Assembly (NCBI GenBank): GCA_001414345.1
Contig: LLCB01000083.1
Span: 1-64,000, forward strand
Source: Hymenoscyphus infarciens
Lineage: Eukaryota; Ascomycota; Leotiomycetes; Helotiales; Helotiaceae
DNA length: 64,000 nt
Direction: 5' to 3'
Below the pieces are notes generated by a model. It made no database searches and was not told the DNA's origin. It was given only the letters and a program-made list of their open reading frames with translations. Each line of letters starts with the position of its first letter. Positions within the stretch are counted from its first letter, which is position 1. The translations under genes were made by a program, and so were the position numbers. Of the stretch, positions 21,698-32,380 are shown piece by piece.

Positions 21698-23364
21698 ATG
21701 TTTCCAATTATGATCGCAATCGTCTCTGCAACGGTTCTCGTAATCGGGTGGAGTCTGGTGCGACCATCTACCTCTCGAGATCCAAAACAACCTCCAGTGG
21801 TTCCTTCGTCCATCCCATTCGTAGGACATATTATTGGAATGCTACGATACCAAGGGAACTATCTGGGTTCATTGAGGTACCATCACAATCCGCTTATTAT
21901 ATATCTCCCTTCTAACAAACTCAAGCGCAAAATATCCCTCCTGGCCAATCTTCACACTTGAAATATTCTCGGCCAAGGTTTACGTAGCCACTTCACCGGA
22001 CCTTATCCGAACCCTGTATGGCAACACCAAATCATTGTCATTTTTACCTTTCACGGTAGCCTTTACTGAGAGAGTTCTCGGGGCGAGGAAATATGTCATC
22101 GATGTTTTATCAGCGAACAATTCCGATAACGAATACATGAGGGGAATCCATAGTGCATATTCCGGTTTGAGTCCCGGCCCGGATCTGATAGAGACAAATC
22201 GAAGGGCTTTGAATTCTCTAGCTGACGAACTGAACACTATTGATACTTCCGAGCAACCAAAAGAGCTCCTAGGGTGGATGAGGACTTCATACGCGATCTC
22301 ATTATCGAAAGCGTTCTATGGACCTGATAATCCAATATTAGATAACCCGTCTTTCATCCCACTCATCTGGTAAAAAAGCCCCCACACATCGTAAGTTATA
22401 TGGTCTAATGATCTCTAGGGACTTTGAAGCAGGTATCCCAGCTCTATTCTTGAATCTGTTTCCATCCATCTTAGCACCCAAAGCATTCAAAGCTCTCAAA
22501 ATCATATCACCAGCGTTTGTAGAGTACTACAACAAGGGACTAGACAAGAACGCAACATATTTCATCCAGACCCGCGCGAAAGCAGCTCGAGCCAGTGGTT
22601 TTACTAATCAAGATATCGGCGGCTTCGAAATCACCATTATCTTCGCCAGCCTCACCAATGCTGTTCCAAATGCGTTTGCTATGTTATGCAATATCCTCGC
22701 AAATGCTGCACTTACAGCCGAGATCTCCGAAGAAATAGCCAGCGTCACGACAAAATCAATCATCGATGGCGTGACTGAAGTAACCATTGATACAACAGCA
22801 TTCAACACAAATTGCCCTCTCCTCGTGGCCGCCTGGCAAGAAACTCTACGGGTTTGCGTAAATGCAACCTCAGTACGTGCAGTAGTCGAAGACGTGGTTT
22901 TGAAAGATAGCTACGCTTTCCAAAAAGGAAGCGTCGTCCAATTGGCAGCCGGCCGTTCCCACGAATCCGAGAAGATATGGGGTAAAGACATCTCAATATT
23001 CAACCCGGGAAGATTTTTGAAGAGAGAAAATCTCACCAGAGAGGAGAAAAGAGCACAAACACAAGGCCTCATGCCTTGGGGTGGTGGGAAACATCTTTGT
23101 CCCGGGCGGCATTTTGCTTTCACCGAAGCTGTGGGATTTGTAGCAATGGTGATTTATGGCTTTGAAGTCAGGATGAAGGATGGATTGGGGAGGGTTAAAA
23201 TGCCACCTTTCAAAGTCCAGCAATTGGGTGAAAACTCGAGGAATCCTGCTCATGATATTGAAGTGTTGGTTAGAAGGAAAGAGGAGTTTAAAGATGTGAG
23301 GTTTGGGTTCAATGTTGATCCTGCTATGAGTATCAGTAACGAGCCGGTTGTTGGAATCAAGTGA
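21698..23364 (+). CDS. Cytochrome P450 monooxygenase
   Basis: Exons 21698-21876, 21926-22369 and 22419-23364, 522 residues; two 49-base introns, both phase 2, the first with a CTAAC branch point. An N-terminal membrane anchor (IMIAIVSATVLVIGWSLV) is followed by a proline-rich hinge (PPVVPSSIPFVGH). The ExxR motif is QETLRV (about residue 348). The heme-binding loop PWGGGKHLCPGRHFA (Cys about 434) is complete. The I helix reads FASLTNAVPNAF: an Asn takes the place of the usual oxygen-activating Thr, with the N-x-x-P pattern known from the CYP7/CYP8 group (sterol 7-alpha/12-alpha hydroxylases, prostacyclin synthase). ER-anchored; a steroid- or lipid-like substrate is a guess from this motif only. 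Confidence 0.9.
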
Positions 23365-24203
23365 TCTTGGGGATTGGAAAACTCATTTATGTTTTGCTTG
23401 GCAAGGAAATAATTTGGAATAGTTCATTTCAATATCAATATCCATAATGAGCGAACCTCCTGTCTCCTTTTCTAGGCTCGCTTAGACAAGATGGAATCTG
23501 TATGCCAGCCGGGTGTCACAACACTTCCTGACTACCGGCACCAATGATTTTTTAGCAACAACACCCGCTGAGTATGTCTAGCACATTGAAAGGTTATCTA
23601 AAAATCTACTCCCTCGACTCGAATATATGTCCCAAGTTTCCTAAGCCCAAAGTATTCTCGTCCAAATCACATGACCGTCCATAAAAGCAGACCATAGACC
23701 GAGATCTAGAAGCAAACCAAGTTCCAAGAAACTTCAAAAATTAAGTAATCAATCGAAACACTGACAAGTCGACTGAAATCAATGACCACATCCCCATGAC
23801 GCACCCCTCAGTAGATCTCTACCCCATTCCATTGGATCGTAAACAAGGGTACTCCACAATCCTACAGGCGCACCCCCACCAATAACACAGAAGGGGCAGT
23901 AATATGACGTAGCAGGCACGGGGAAATCAAGAAACCCGCGATGGGAATTCGCGACGCATAGCACAGGTAGAGAGGAGAGACTTTACTTATAAGAGCTAAG
24001 GGAAGGGTTCCTTTATCTTCCTTCTTCATTAACCTTAGTTATTTTTTTTTAAAAAAAAATTGAGAGACATTTAACTCAAATAACTCCAATACCCGAAGGT
24101 CCTTACGCAAGAAATCCGTACGTTCCCAACCCCCTCATTTACCACCGAAAACCCCTCACCAACACCCACCCAGTCCTTCAACCTCCCCCAAAAACCACAC
24201 ATC
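23365..24203. other. Intergenic, no gene supported
   Basis: Contains the P450 3' region and the promoter of the small protein at 24204. A T9/A9 run lies near 24042-24059. The C-rich stretch just before 24204 resembles a fungal 5' leader. Confidence 0.45.
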
Positions 24204-24485
24204 ATGTCTTCAAACGAAACAGACACCCAATCTCAAACCTCGCAACAATCACAATCTCCTCTTCCTCAGCAACAAAACAACCAAAACCAACAACTCCAAC
24301 AACAACAACTCCCTTCAAGAGCAGAAGGCTATCGCGCCTCTCCCATCCGAGAATCCCGAATCAAAGATCGTCCTTACAAACCCGAGGCAGACAGCAGTTT
24401 GAAGATCAAGATAGAGCTTGATCTGGAGGTAGAGGTGGATCTTTATGCTAGGGTTAAGGGTGATGTTACGATTGGGTTGATGTAA
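24204..24485 (+). CDS. Small conserved-looking fungal protein, Gln-rich N-terminus
   Basis: Single exon, 93 residues, ATG in context ATCATGTC. The first half is Ser/Gln/Asn-rich and low complexity (QQQNNQNQQLQQQQL). The second half is compact and well-ordered by composition: SLKIKIELDLEVEVDLYARV followed by KGDVTIGLM, alternating hydrophobic and charged residues as in a beta hairpin. Tails of this LDLEVEV-x-L-x-A type occur in short fungal proteins of unknown function. No signal peptide or membrane segment. Confidence 0.6.
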   Translation: MSSNETDTQSQTSQQSQSPLPQQQNNQNQQLQQQQLPSRAEGYRASPIRESRIKDRPYKPEADSSLKIKIELDLEVEVDLYARVKGDVTIGLM

Positions 24486-26359
24486 AGGATATTGCGAAAG
24501 AGAAGGGGATGGATGGGAATAATGGTAATGACAATTTTTGTATCGGGATTTCATGGCGTGTGTTTATTGTTTATGGAAAAGAAAGCTGCAGGCGAGGCGT
24601 TTGGGATTGGGCTATATCATATCTTATGATTTCATAGAGAATATCCATCAATGACGGGAATGTGCATTATGCAAATTGATCACGTCTTTTCCTCGAATAT
24701 CTCATCACATTCCATCCCGCATCCTCGAGCAGAACAGACTTCTCTTTGAAGTAATGGAACAGACTTTGTATGAAGGTATTCGAACGGAAACGCGCCGTGC
24801 CGATGCGATATTTTTACTGAGACGCGCCGAGCAGTGCTTAAGGAGAAGTATCCGGGACTCCGCGACGCGACTCCCACAAAAGCGGCAGTTGATACCTGGT
24901 GAACATTAAAAGTGGCTCTCTCGTTATGGTAATCCAGATAATTGACCTTAGCTACTCTATTAATTTAAATTATTCCAAACAGCTAGAACAATGAAAAAAA
25001 TCAAAATCAAAATCAACATTAGACGAAAAAGGAATTATTTAAATTCTTACAAACCAGTAGAATGATAAAACTCAATATCTGAATAATAGACGAGAAAAAC
25101 TTGACCTCCTTTTTCTCAACTCGTTTATTCTTAGGTAGATACTTATTAACAGACTTAGGCACTAATACTATCGATAAAATATCAAGGGAGTTACTAACGA
25201 TGATTATATCAAGTAGAACTTAAATAATAATATATTAGATATATATAATACCTCGATAACTATATATTACTATATCAAGTTCTATAATTACTAAACAGTA
25301 AATCTATACTAGTAGCTAGAGTAAGAGAATCCATAAGCTCGACTTTAAGCAAAGTTAAAGACTTATTATTAATATAAGACTATAACATAAGTAAGTGCCT
25401 AGCTTAAAGTACGTAATCTAGATTTATTATTTATTAGAATAGCACTTATATAAAAGAAAACTAGCTTTTAAAAATCAAAAAGAGTATATTATATCATATT
25501 TATAATTTATATTTACGATATAGAGCTACTAGCTTAAAAAGAAACTAATATGGATTAAGAATCGTCTCTTTTTTACTAACGATAGAGCGCGCTACTCGTA
25601 TTAGAGTAAAAGAGGATCGATTTATATTAAGAGCGGATTATTGATAATTTATCGATGTAAAAGTATCGGTGTACAAGTCTGCTTGTTAATCTCACTCGAG
25701 CAAGTCACTAACCGCGAATTACTCTACAAAGTCGATGACCGGAAGTATTATCTACCCGTGGCTAAGGTAAGTCTAAACTTCACTCATCCTGAAGGATTTT
25801 AAATTTAGGTTATCTTAGAACTATATAAACTTATATATATTATTCACCAATTATATATAATCGACCAATTCTGTTAGTTTATTAAAATGATGATTTAATA
25901 TTGTCCAAGATCTCCCTATTAAGTAAACGTTACTTAGATGAGTATTCAATACTCTGTACTTTTTAATCATTCAAGACCTTATTTGATTTATTTCATTACT
26001 TTGACAATATGATTTGAGAGTTTAGCTTACTACACTTACTACTTAATGTTTGGTCAATTCCGCAATTGGTGAATCAAGTATAAACAGAACCTATCCTGCC
26101 CTGCACGGGAGCCAGAAACTCCACAACATTAAACGCGACAAGGGATATGAAGTCGGGATCTCTGATTTTGAAATTTTGTATTGTTTATGCTCTTTGTCTA
26201 TATTTAAATCCCCGCCGATGATGATGTTGCTGTACTCTGGTATCCCGTAACCCCAAACCCAAAAAACGCCAACCGCTATGCTTTTCCGCCATTCCTTTCC
26301 CGCCATTCCCTATCTGATTCCCCAGAAGTATATATACAAACCCTCAACCCCGAAACCAG
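24486..26359. repeat. AT-rich, RIP-like gene desert
   Basis: The block from about 24950 to 26050 is strongly AT-rich, with frequent TATA/TTAT words and few C residues outside short islands (near 25570-25770). No intact terminal repeats found. Short frames at 24676-24909 and 26050-26250 lack support. 26050-26359 returns to normal composition and holds the 3' end of the permease gene. Confidence 0.55.
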
Positions 26360-28444
26360 TTAACCCCTCCCACCACTCATCTTCAAAGAATGATCAAGCG
26401 GACATCCGCAAGGAGCTCTCTTCCTAACTCCTTCATTCTCGTTCCCTTCATCCATCCTTTCTTGATCCTGCACCTCCTCACCATCCTCTTCGTAATTTAT
26501 CATCGGCATAACCTCCCCACTATCGCTCCCCCTTTTATGCGCCCTCAACCACCCCCTCCCCTCTTCCGGAAAAACCACCGGTCTGATCTTCGCCCACCAA
26601 ACCCAATAAAGCACTCCCAGTCCCAAAATCCCAAGACTAGTCGAGGGATAAGTATACCACCGAAACCTCTCTCCCCCACCCATCCCCTCACTAGGTTTAA
26701 TCCAAGGCATAACAAGCAACAGGATATTACTAGCCGCGAAAATAACAGTATATATCTTCTTAGCCTCATACCCCTGATGGCCCCTCCAGTTTTCCGAAGG
26801 CGTCATTTGGAGATACAAAAGGCCGAGTGAGATGGACACTGAGATGATAGATACGGGGTAGCCCCCGATGTCGACGAGGAAATTGTAGATCTCTCCGGGG
26901 GGAGGGAGGACGATGACGAGGATCGAGACGAGCCAGTGGAGGAAAAGTCCTGGTGTGGCGTTTTCCTCTTCCTCTTGGGAACCGAGTTTCTCCTTGATTG
27001 CCGGGCCTTTGAAGAATGATGAGAAGGGGAGCATCCCGTCGCGTCCCAATTCCATATTAACTCTTGCTTGGGCGAAAGAGGTTGCGGCGATGTTGCCGAA
27101 TGCTGAAATTATGATGAATAGCGGTAAGATGTTCTCACCCACTTTTTGGCCGAAGACATTACGGAAGAAGTGGCCTGCGATGAGAACACCGGAAGAACGA
27201 AAATCTTCCCGGGAGACGACTGCAAAGTATGCAATGTTTGCGCAAATATAGGCTGCTGAAACCAAAAATAAAGCGATAGGTGCTGCACGTTTGAGCGTTG
27301 GTATTGGATCTCGAACTGAGGATAAGACTTGGTTGGCCGTACTGTAGCCCCGGAAACAATAGAGAATTTTGAGAAGTGCCGTCGCGTAGTCGTGGGGTTG
27401 CGTCGATGAACCGGCAAAGATATTTGAGAAGTTCTTTTGGGCGGTAGTCAGATAATTATCGTTGTCGGAGAATGGAAGATATCCATCTGGTCGTAGTCGT
27501 CTCGAGGCGACTGGTAGAGGCGATGACGAGGAACCAACTCCCATATAAACTCCAGCTATACCAGATAGAATGACAACCACCAGAATGATCATCTTACCAA
27601 CCCCAAGGATATTAATTATTCGAAGTCCAGCTTTTTGGTATCGTGCATGAATATAACAAAGGAGAGTAATCACCCCCACCGCGACGAGGCGAACGTTCCA
27701 ACGATTTGCCTCGATCTCCAATGCATACATCACGTACTCCCCGAGCACTATGCAATTGGGGGTGGAAAAGCCGAGAAGCACGACGTAACTCATAAACATG
27801 CATGTTGCCAGCATATATGGTTTCTTGAAAATTCGTTCTAGATAGATGCGTTCGCCTCCAGATCTTGGTATGGCTGTTCCGAGGTCGAGGTATACGGCAA
27901 GACCGCAAAAAGAGATGAGACTGCCCAGGATCCATAGCGTTATCGAGGCACCAACAGAGCCCACCGAGTTGAATATCGAGGATGGTATCGAATAAATCCC
28001 CACACCGACTGTTTTCCCCAGGATGATATTGATAGCGGAGAAGGTCCCCAGTTTCCCGGATGAGGAGGAGGTATTGAAGTTTGGGGTGAGCGGTAGAACG
28101 CTCGAGCAAGATGGTGATACTAGCGTTGTACTCGAGGAAAGTCGATCGTCTTCTGGGTGTTTTCCGGGATATATGCTCGAATGTTTCCTCGGGGAAGCGA
28201 AGTTAAAGGTTCTCGGCGTGCTGAGATATGTGGAGGTGTTGAATGATGCGTATGAATGTTCGGTGTTGACCGACAGGCCATTGGGTCCCGAGTGGCTCTC
28301 GTGTATGGGGGAATTTCGAGGCACTCTTCGGGGAGTTACTGGTGAGAGGCAATTGCCATCGAGGAAGTTGTTCCGTAATGGCGTGCTCACAGTGGAGATG
28401 GCAATCCCCAAGGAATGCGACCTCGAGCGGGAAAACCCTGCCAT
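26360..28444 (-). CDS. Amino-acid permease, MUP1-like (LAT/APC family)
   Basis: Single exon, 694 residues. The first 125 residues are a Ser/Thr/Pro-rich cytosolic tail. The APC core begins GTFSAINIILGKTVGVGIYS (TM1, with the unwound G-V-G-I motif that binds the substrate amino group). TM2 is SITLWILGSLISFCGLAVYL, and TM3 region follows with ELGTAIPRSGG-like LDLGTAIPRSGGERIYLERI. About 12 membrane segments are visible. The order and the LGTAIPRSGGE motif match fungal high-affinity methionine permeases (Mup1/Mup3), so import of methionine or another neutral amino acid at the plasma membrane is likely. The acidic C-terminal tail ends with a CGCP-containing segment. Unusual among its neighbours in having no intron. 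Confidence 0.85.
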   Translation of the reverse strand: MAGFSRSRSHSLGIAISTVSTPLRNNFLDGNCLSPVTPRRVPRNSPIHESHSGPNGLSVNTEHSYASFNTSTYLSTPRTFNFASPRKHSSIYPGKHPEDDRLSSSTTLVSPSCSSVLPLTPNFNTSSSSGKLGTFSAINIILGKTVGVGIYSIPSSIFNSVGSVGASITLWILGSLISFCGLAVYLDLGTAIPRSGGERIYLERIFKKPYMLATCMFMSYVVLLGFSTPNCIVLGEYVMYALEIEANRWNVRLVAVGVITLLCYIHARYQKAGLRIINILGVGKMIILVVVILSGIAGVYMGVGSSSSPLPVASRRLRPDGYLPFSDNDNYLTTAQKNFSNIFAGSSTQPHDYATALLKILYCFRGYSTANQVLSSVRDPIPTLKRAAPIALFLVSAAYICANIAYFAVVSREDFRSSGVLIAGHFFRNVFGQKVGENILPLFIIISAFGNIAATSFAQARVNMELGRDGMLPFSSFFKGPAIKEKLGSQEEEENATPGLFLHWLVSILVIVLPPPGEIYNFLVDIGGYPVSIISVSISLGLLYLQMTPSENWRGHQGYEAKKIYTVIFAASNILLLVMPWIKPSEGMGGGERFRWYTYPSTSLGILGLGVLYWVWWAKIRPVVFPEEGRGWLRAHKRGSDSGEVMPMINYEEDGEEVQDQERMDEGNENEGVRKRAPCGCPLDHSLKMSGGRG

Positions 28445-29657
28445 CGGTACGAAGGAGGAGGGGTTGAGGATTTTGATGAAGCAATTAACGCGCCCCCATT
28501 GGATACTCGGAAGAGAGGTTCGATTAGGAGGTGATCTCTATGCAAACTATTCGCCTAGCGATAGTGGTGTGAGCAGGTTCTTTGCAGAAATCGAACGAGA
28601 GGGAAAAAGACGGGTGAGAATGTGGGTATGTGAGGAGATATGAGAGTGTTCTTGAAGGAGGGATGAGACCAGGAGAGTCGCTTGCAAAGTTGCAACGCAA
28701 GATGGTAAGGCAAGGCAAGGCCAGCCCATGGAGGAGGAGGAGGAGGTGGAGGAGGTGGAGGTGGTGGAGGTGGCAAGCAGGCATAAGATGAAAAGGGAAA
28801 AGGGCCACGGCCACGGCTCCTCGCAAATACAAATATCTCTCTCCAGCCCCCGTCATGGAGTTCGACGGGTGTCTCCAGGCGAAATCAGACCGAAGAGAGA
28901 AACGAATGGCCCAGGAGAGGTCCCAGTCTGACGACCAGACGCGGCGCTTATTGGTCCAGATGAGCACTGAGAAACTACTAGTTCGTCGGTGAAACGAGCG
29001 GGCATGGAAAGCGCGCAGCCGCACTTGCTTGCACAGTGCACACTGCACAGTGCACACCCACCCACGCACGACCTCAACATCGGCTCCAGAAGTCAAGGAG
29101 ACGAAGTTGTCAACGTTGACCGGGAACGAGTTGTCTGATCTGCTTCCCCTAAACTTGATGCGCGGCCCAATTGCTTGGTTGAGCTTGGCGGCTTGGCGGC
29201 TTGGCAAGCTGGAACACCGCTGGAGCCGCTTCTTACAGGTCCCTGTTTCTGTTTCGGGGTCTCAGGGTTTCATGTCCCTTCCAGGTTGTGCACCTCAGGC
29301 CTCGTGACTGTCCTTGTACACCCACCACCCACCACCCACCACCCATCACCCAAGTTCCAACTCACTTCACAACCTAAAGCAATGCCACTACTGGTGAGTC
29401 GTGACTCGTGACTGGTCAAGTGAAAAGGCATTTGCGCATCCGTGTCAGAAAACAACAAGCCTTGGCACCCGCCCTGTTCTCTTAGTAAGAGAGCTGGATG
29501 GGAAGGACAAGCCGATCTGGATCTGAGGCGCTCCTTGGCAACCGATTGCATGCATTCCGCCCTCTTGGTTTGGAATTCGTCGCATGCTATCCATATCCTC
29601 CGACAGTCCCTCAAAGTCAAAAGGCACTGACTGAGCTTGATCTCTTCTTCTATTCTT
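28445..29657. other. Intergenic with simple repeats
   Basis: Separates the permease promoter from the 3' end of the small gene at 29658. It contains a GGA/GGT run at 28728-28775, paired GCACAGTGCAC words near 29032-29058, a GCTTGGCG run near 29183-29210 and a CCACCCA run near 29318-29350. Long apparent frames on both strands come from these repeats. No gene supported. Confidence 0.5.
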
Positions 29658-30099
29658 CTATGCGTCTAATTTCAAACGGTCTAGCAAAAGGTCGATTTTG
29701 TCCAGTAATATTTGATGGTTGAGGGCGTCTCTCTCGAGTTCATCCTCCGCAATTCTACCATCGAGGGTCTTGACACCGTTGGCAAAAGAGGCCGGCGCAA
29801 CATCATTGTTGTTGACTATGGCAATTGGCCGAACATCGATTGCTTCATCTGTCACGAGATCTGTGCCATCTGTACCGGTAGATTTTGATTCTGTACCCGC
29901 TCCGTTGACCTGCCCATCTTCGTCCAAGATTTCTTCGAGGCCCGAGTCCTCGAAACCGAGTCGAAAGCGTTCGGATAAGTAATGGCGGATACTAAAATTA
30001 GGTCAGTCGTCTTGATCGGCTCATCAGACTGATTCTCATTCGACATAAAACAAGGGTCCACCAGTGCTTGTAGTTATTCGTGGCGCTCAGTGAGATCAT
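29658..30099 (-). CDS. Small protein with C-terminal helix, unrecognised
   Basis: Two exons on the minus strand, 30099-30062 and 29991-29658, joined in phase 2 over a 70-base intron (GTGGAC to TTTTAG, with CTGAC and CTAAT branch candidates); 123 residues. The N-terminus MISLSATNNYKHCIRHYLSE runs into RFRLGFEDSGLEEILDEDG, which looks conserved and globular. A variable acidic and Thr-rich linker follows, then an amphipathic helix ending HQILLDKIDLLLDRLKLDA that could form a coiled coil. This layout is reminiscent of small coiled-coil subunits of multi-protein complexes, but I do not recognise the family. The open frame length and phase agreement support it as real; the weak 5' splice site lowers confidence. 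Confidence 0.6.
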
Positions 30100-30201
30100 T
30101 CCACTAGACGATCTCGAAGAATCACTGATTATTCTAAACTAATTCGCACAATGTAGGAATGTTGTGCGAGTTAGTCTCGAAGAATCAGTGTTCAGACTTT
30201 G

Positions 30202-31966
30202 TCATTCTTTTAAACCATTTGGGTAATAGAGTTGAGGAGACATGACCGCCCCTGTGGTCTCCATCGTTTGGTGATAAAGGAGGGCAAGGAAATCAACGTA
30301 CTCGTCGAGCAACTCAATAGTATCAGTCTCTTGTCGATTTTCGATCCGCGAAGCACTCTCCCTGATGAGTTCCTCAAAATCCTCCTCGTCAATGTAATCC
30401 TCGAGCCGATATGCCAGGTACCGTGCGCTAAAGTGCTCCAGTCTCTGTATCTTCAAGAACCAACCTGCTCGAATCACATCATACACGTTGATTGGCTCAG
30501 CTTCTACCTCCTCGGCAGACTCACTCAGAGGCTTGTCGGATGTTTTTGCTGTGCCATTACCCAAGGTGCTGATGACTACAGCTGCCTTGGTTTTCAATGC
30601 CTCAATAAAGAGCATATCGGCAGCAAAGAGGACATCCAGAGCTAATTCAATAGGGATATCCGCCTTCTCGGTGTATAAAAAGGTCAAAACGATTTCAAGG
30701 ACTTCCGGAGTGCATGCCACAGGGATAACATTTAAAAATTCTCCGAGTTGTGCCTCTTGAAAATCAGAGGAAAACATGGTTTGGAAATATTCGGATCGGA
30801 GAAGCATCGCTCGATGCACTGGAAATAAAACTGACTTCTTTGGCTGTCGGGAAGGGGATGACGGCCGGGAGGCCGAAGCAGGTCCAATGGGAATCCCAAC
30901 AAAAGGAGTTGTAGATTCTCCAATAATAGGAGACTCCCGACCTGACTTCGAGTCGCCATCATCCTCCTCGCCTCCTTCCTTTGCGCAAAGAAGGACATCA
31001 GCAAATATGCTATTGTCTCGAGTCCATTTGACGTCTTGAGCCTTGCTCGAGTCGACGACCAGTTTATGTTTGAGAACGTTCCCCCGATACCAATCCTCAA
31101 TCTGCTGTGACGCTCTAATCATCTCGTCTTGATGGCGCTGCCTGGCCAGCCGTCTATCTCCTCCTGCTAGAATACCCTCCACCAAGGATTCGATTTCCAG
31201 CTGCTTGCTCACTTTGTCGATTCCCTTGAAAACATCCTCTTCCGTCACGAAACTCTGGCCACTAAGTCCCAAATCTGATGGCACACCTCCCAAATATAGA
31301 TACCGCAGCGCGATGTGAAAGGCTTCGGGGGGGATAGTATTTGGGAGTTTCCATATGGTGGTTTCGGGTGCGTTCGACAGCTTTTTAGAAAAGTATGGCG
31401 ACCGCGCAGAAAGGATAAACTTGTGTAGATTCCATGCCTCTGAAGCTGCGGTTAAAGATATATCTGATGTTTTGGGGATTTGTCGAGCAAGGAGGGAGGT
31501 AATATGCGAGGCAAAGGGTTGAAGTGGGTCGAACGACTTGCTGTAATCATATTGCAATAGAAGATTCCGAATTCTATTGTTCAAAGCGTTATACAGGCAA
31601 CGCTCGCCTTGGAAGGTATCTCGTTCGCAGAGGGCCCCGGATTCTAGGAGAAGTTGTACGACTTCGTATTGACCGCAGAGAGAGGCCTGGCTGGAGTTAG
31701 TAATGGACTTAATATGCACCAGTAGAAAGGCCATCGCAACTCACCAATATCAACGGGGTGTAGTCAAAACCATCCCTCGCATTGATATTGACGCCTTTGG
31801 TGATAGCCTCCTGGCAGCCTTTTAGATCTCCAATGCGACAAGCATAGCATAGGTCGAAAAACTCCTGGCTGAGGTCGAGCGGGCTCTCGTCCCTGAGCTT
31901 ACCATCCTGTATTAATTGATGCTCCTCCTTGAGTTGAATCTCTAGTTGGTCCTTTCGCAACGACAT
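30202..31966 (-). CDS. Ankyrin repeat and double BTB/POZ protein (ABTB1-like)
   Basis: Exons 31966-31745 and 31686-30202 on the minus strand, phase 0, 568 residues; the 58-base intron has GTGAGT and an ACTAAC branch point. The start is the ATG at 31966 because the frame further upstream has none. Ankyrin repeats cover roughly residues 37-120 (GCQEAITKGVNINARDGFDY, then ASLCGQYEVVQLLLESGA). A first BTB fold follows (AWNLHKFILSARSPYFSKKL) and a second at about 300-430 (ADVLLCAKEGG, then VHRAMLLRSEYFQTMFSSDF). This is the ABTB1/BPOZ architecture. BTB proteins of this type typically serve as substrate adaptors for CUL3 ubiquitin ligases; a similar role is inferred. It is divergent from the NIMA kinase gene. 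Confidence 0.88.
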
Positions 31967-32380
31967 ATTGAAAGTGAAAGGTCGGGTAGAAGGCGAAGCT
32001 ATGCCATGCAATTAATGAAGTTGAGGTTGTTAAAGGAAAGAGGAAATGATGCTTGAAAGGTAACAGGTATGAGTACTACACTACTCTAATGAAATGATGG
32101 GGAAGTGGCAATCGGAGCTTGTGGGGTAGAGGCGGCGAGGTGTCGGTCAGCACAACCCCCAGGCCGTGGCCCTTCGTTGCCCAGCGGACGCTGCCCTCAC
32201 AGGTTTTGTTTACCACGCAACATTCAGAATCTAATTGTTCACGCCACGACAAATCCCACCAACTTCGACTCCACGACAACAATTCAGCCAAACTCAAAAC
32301 AAATAAATCAATCCTCCTCACATGGACCTGCCTCTTTGCTAACCACGACCCACCGACAGCAGAAAACACGCGCAGCAATC
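31967..32380. promoter_or_regulatory. Shared divergent promoter, ABTB1-like / NIMA kinase
   Basis: 414 bases between two start codons facing away from each other. Likely holds both promoters and leaders. No defined element recognised. Confidence 0.5.

Noticed and set aside
24676..24909. Frames on both strands just before the AT-rich desert
   Set aside because: Mutually overlapping and featureless; either could be chance.
26390..28643. Long frames on the plus strand opposite the permease
   Set aside because: Low-complexity or domainless, and explained as antisense shadows of a well-supported transporter gene.
28524..29207. A 227-codon minus-strand frame with a proline run
   Set aside because: Generated by the GGA/GGT simple repeat and by composition; no domain, and it overlaps the permease promoter.
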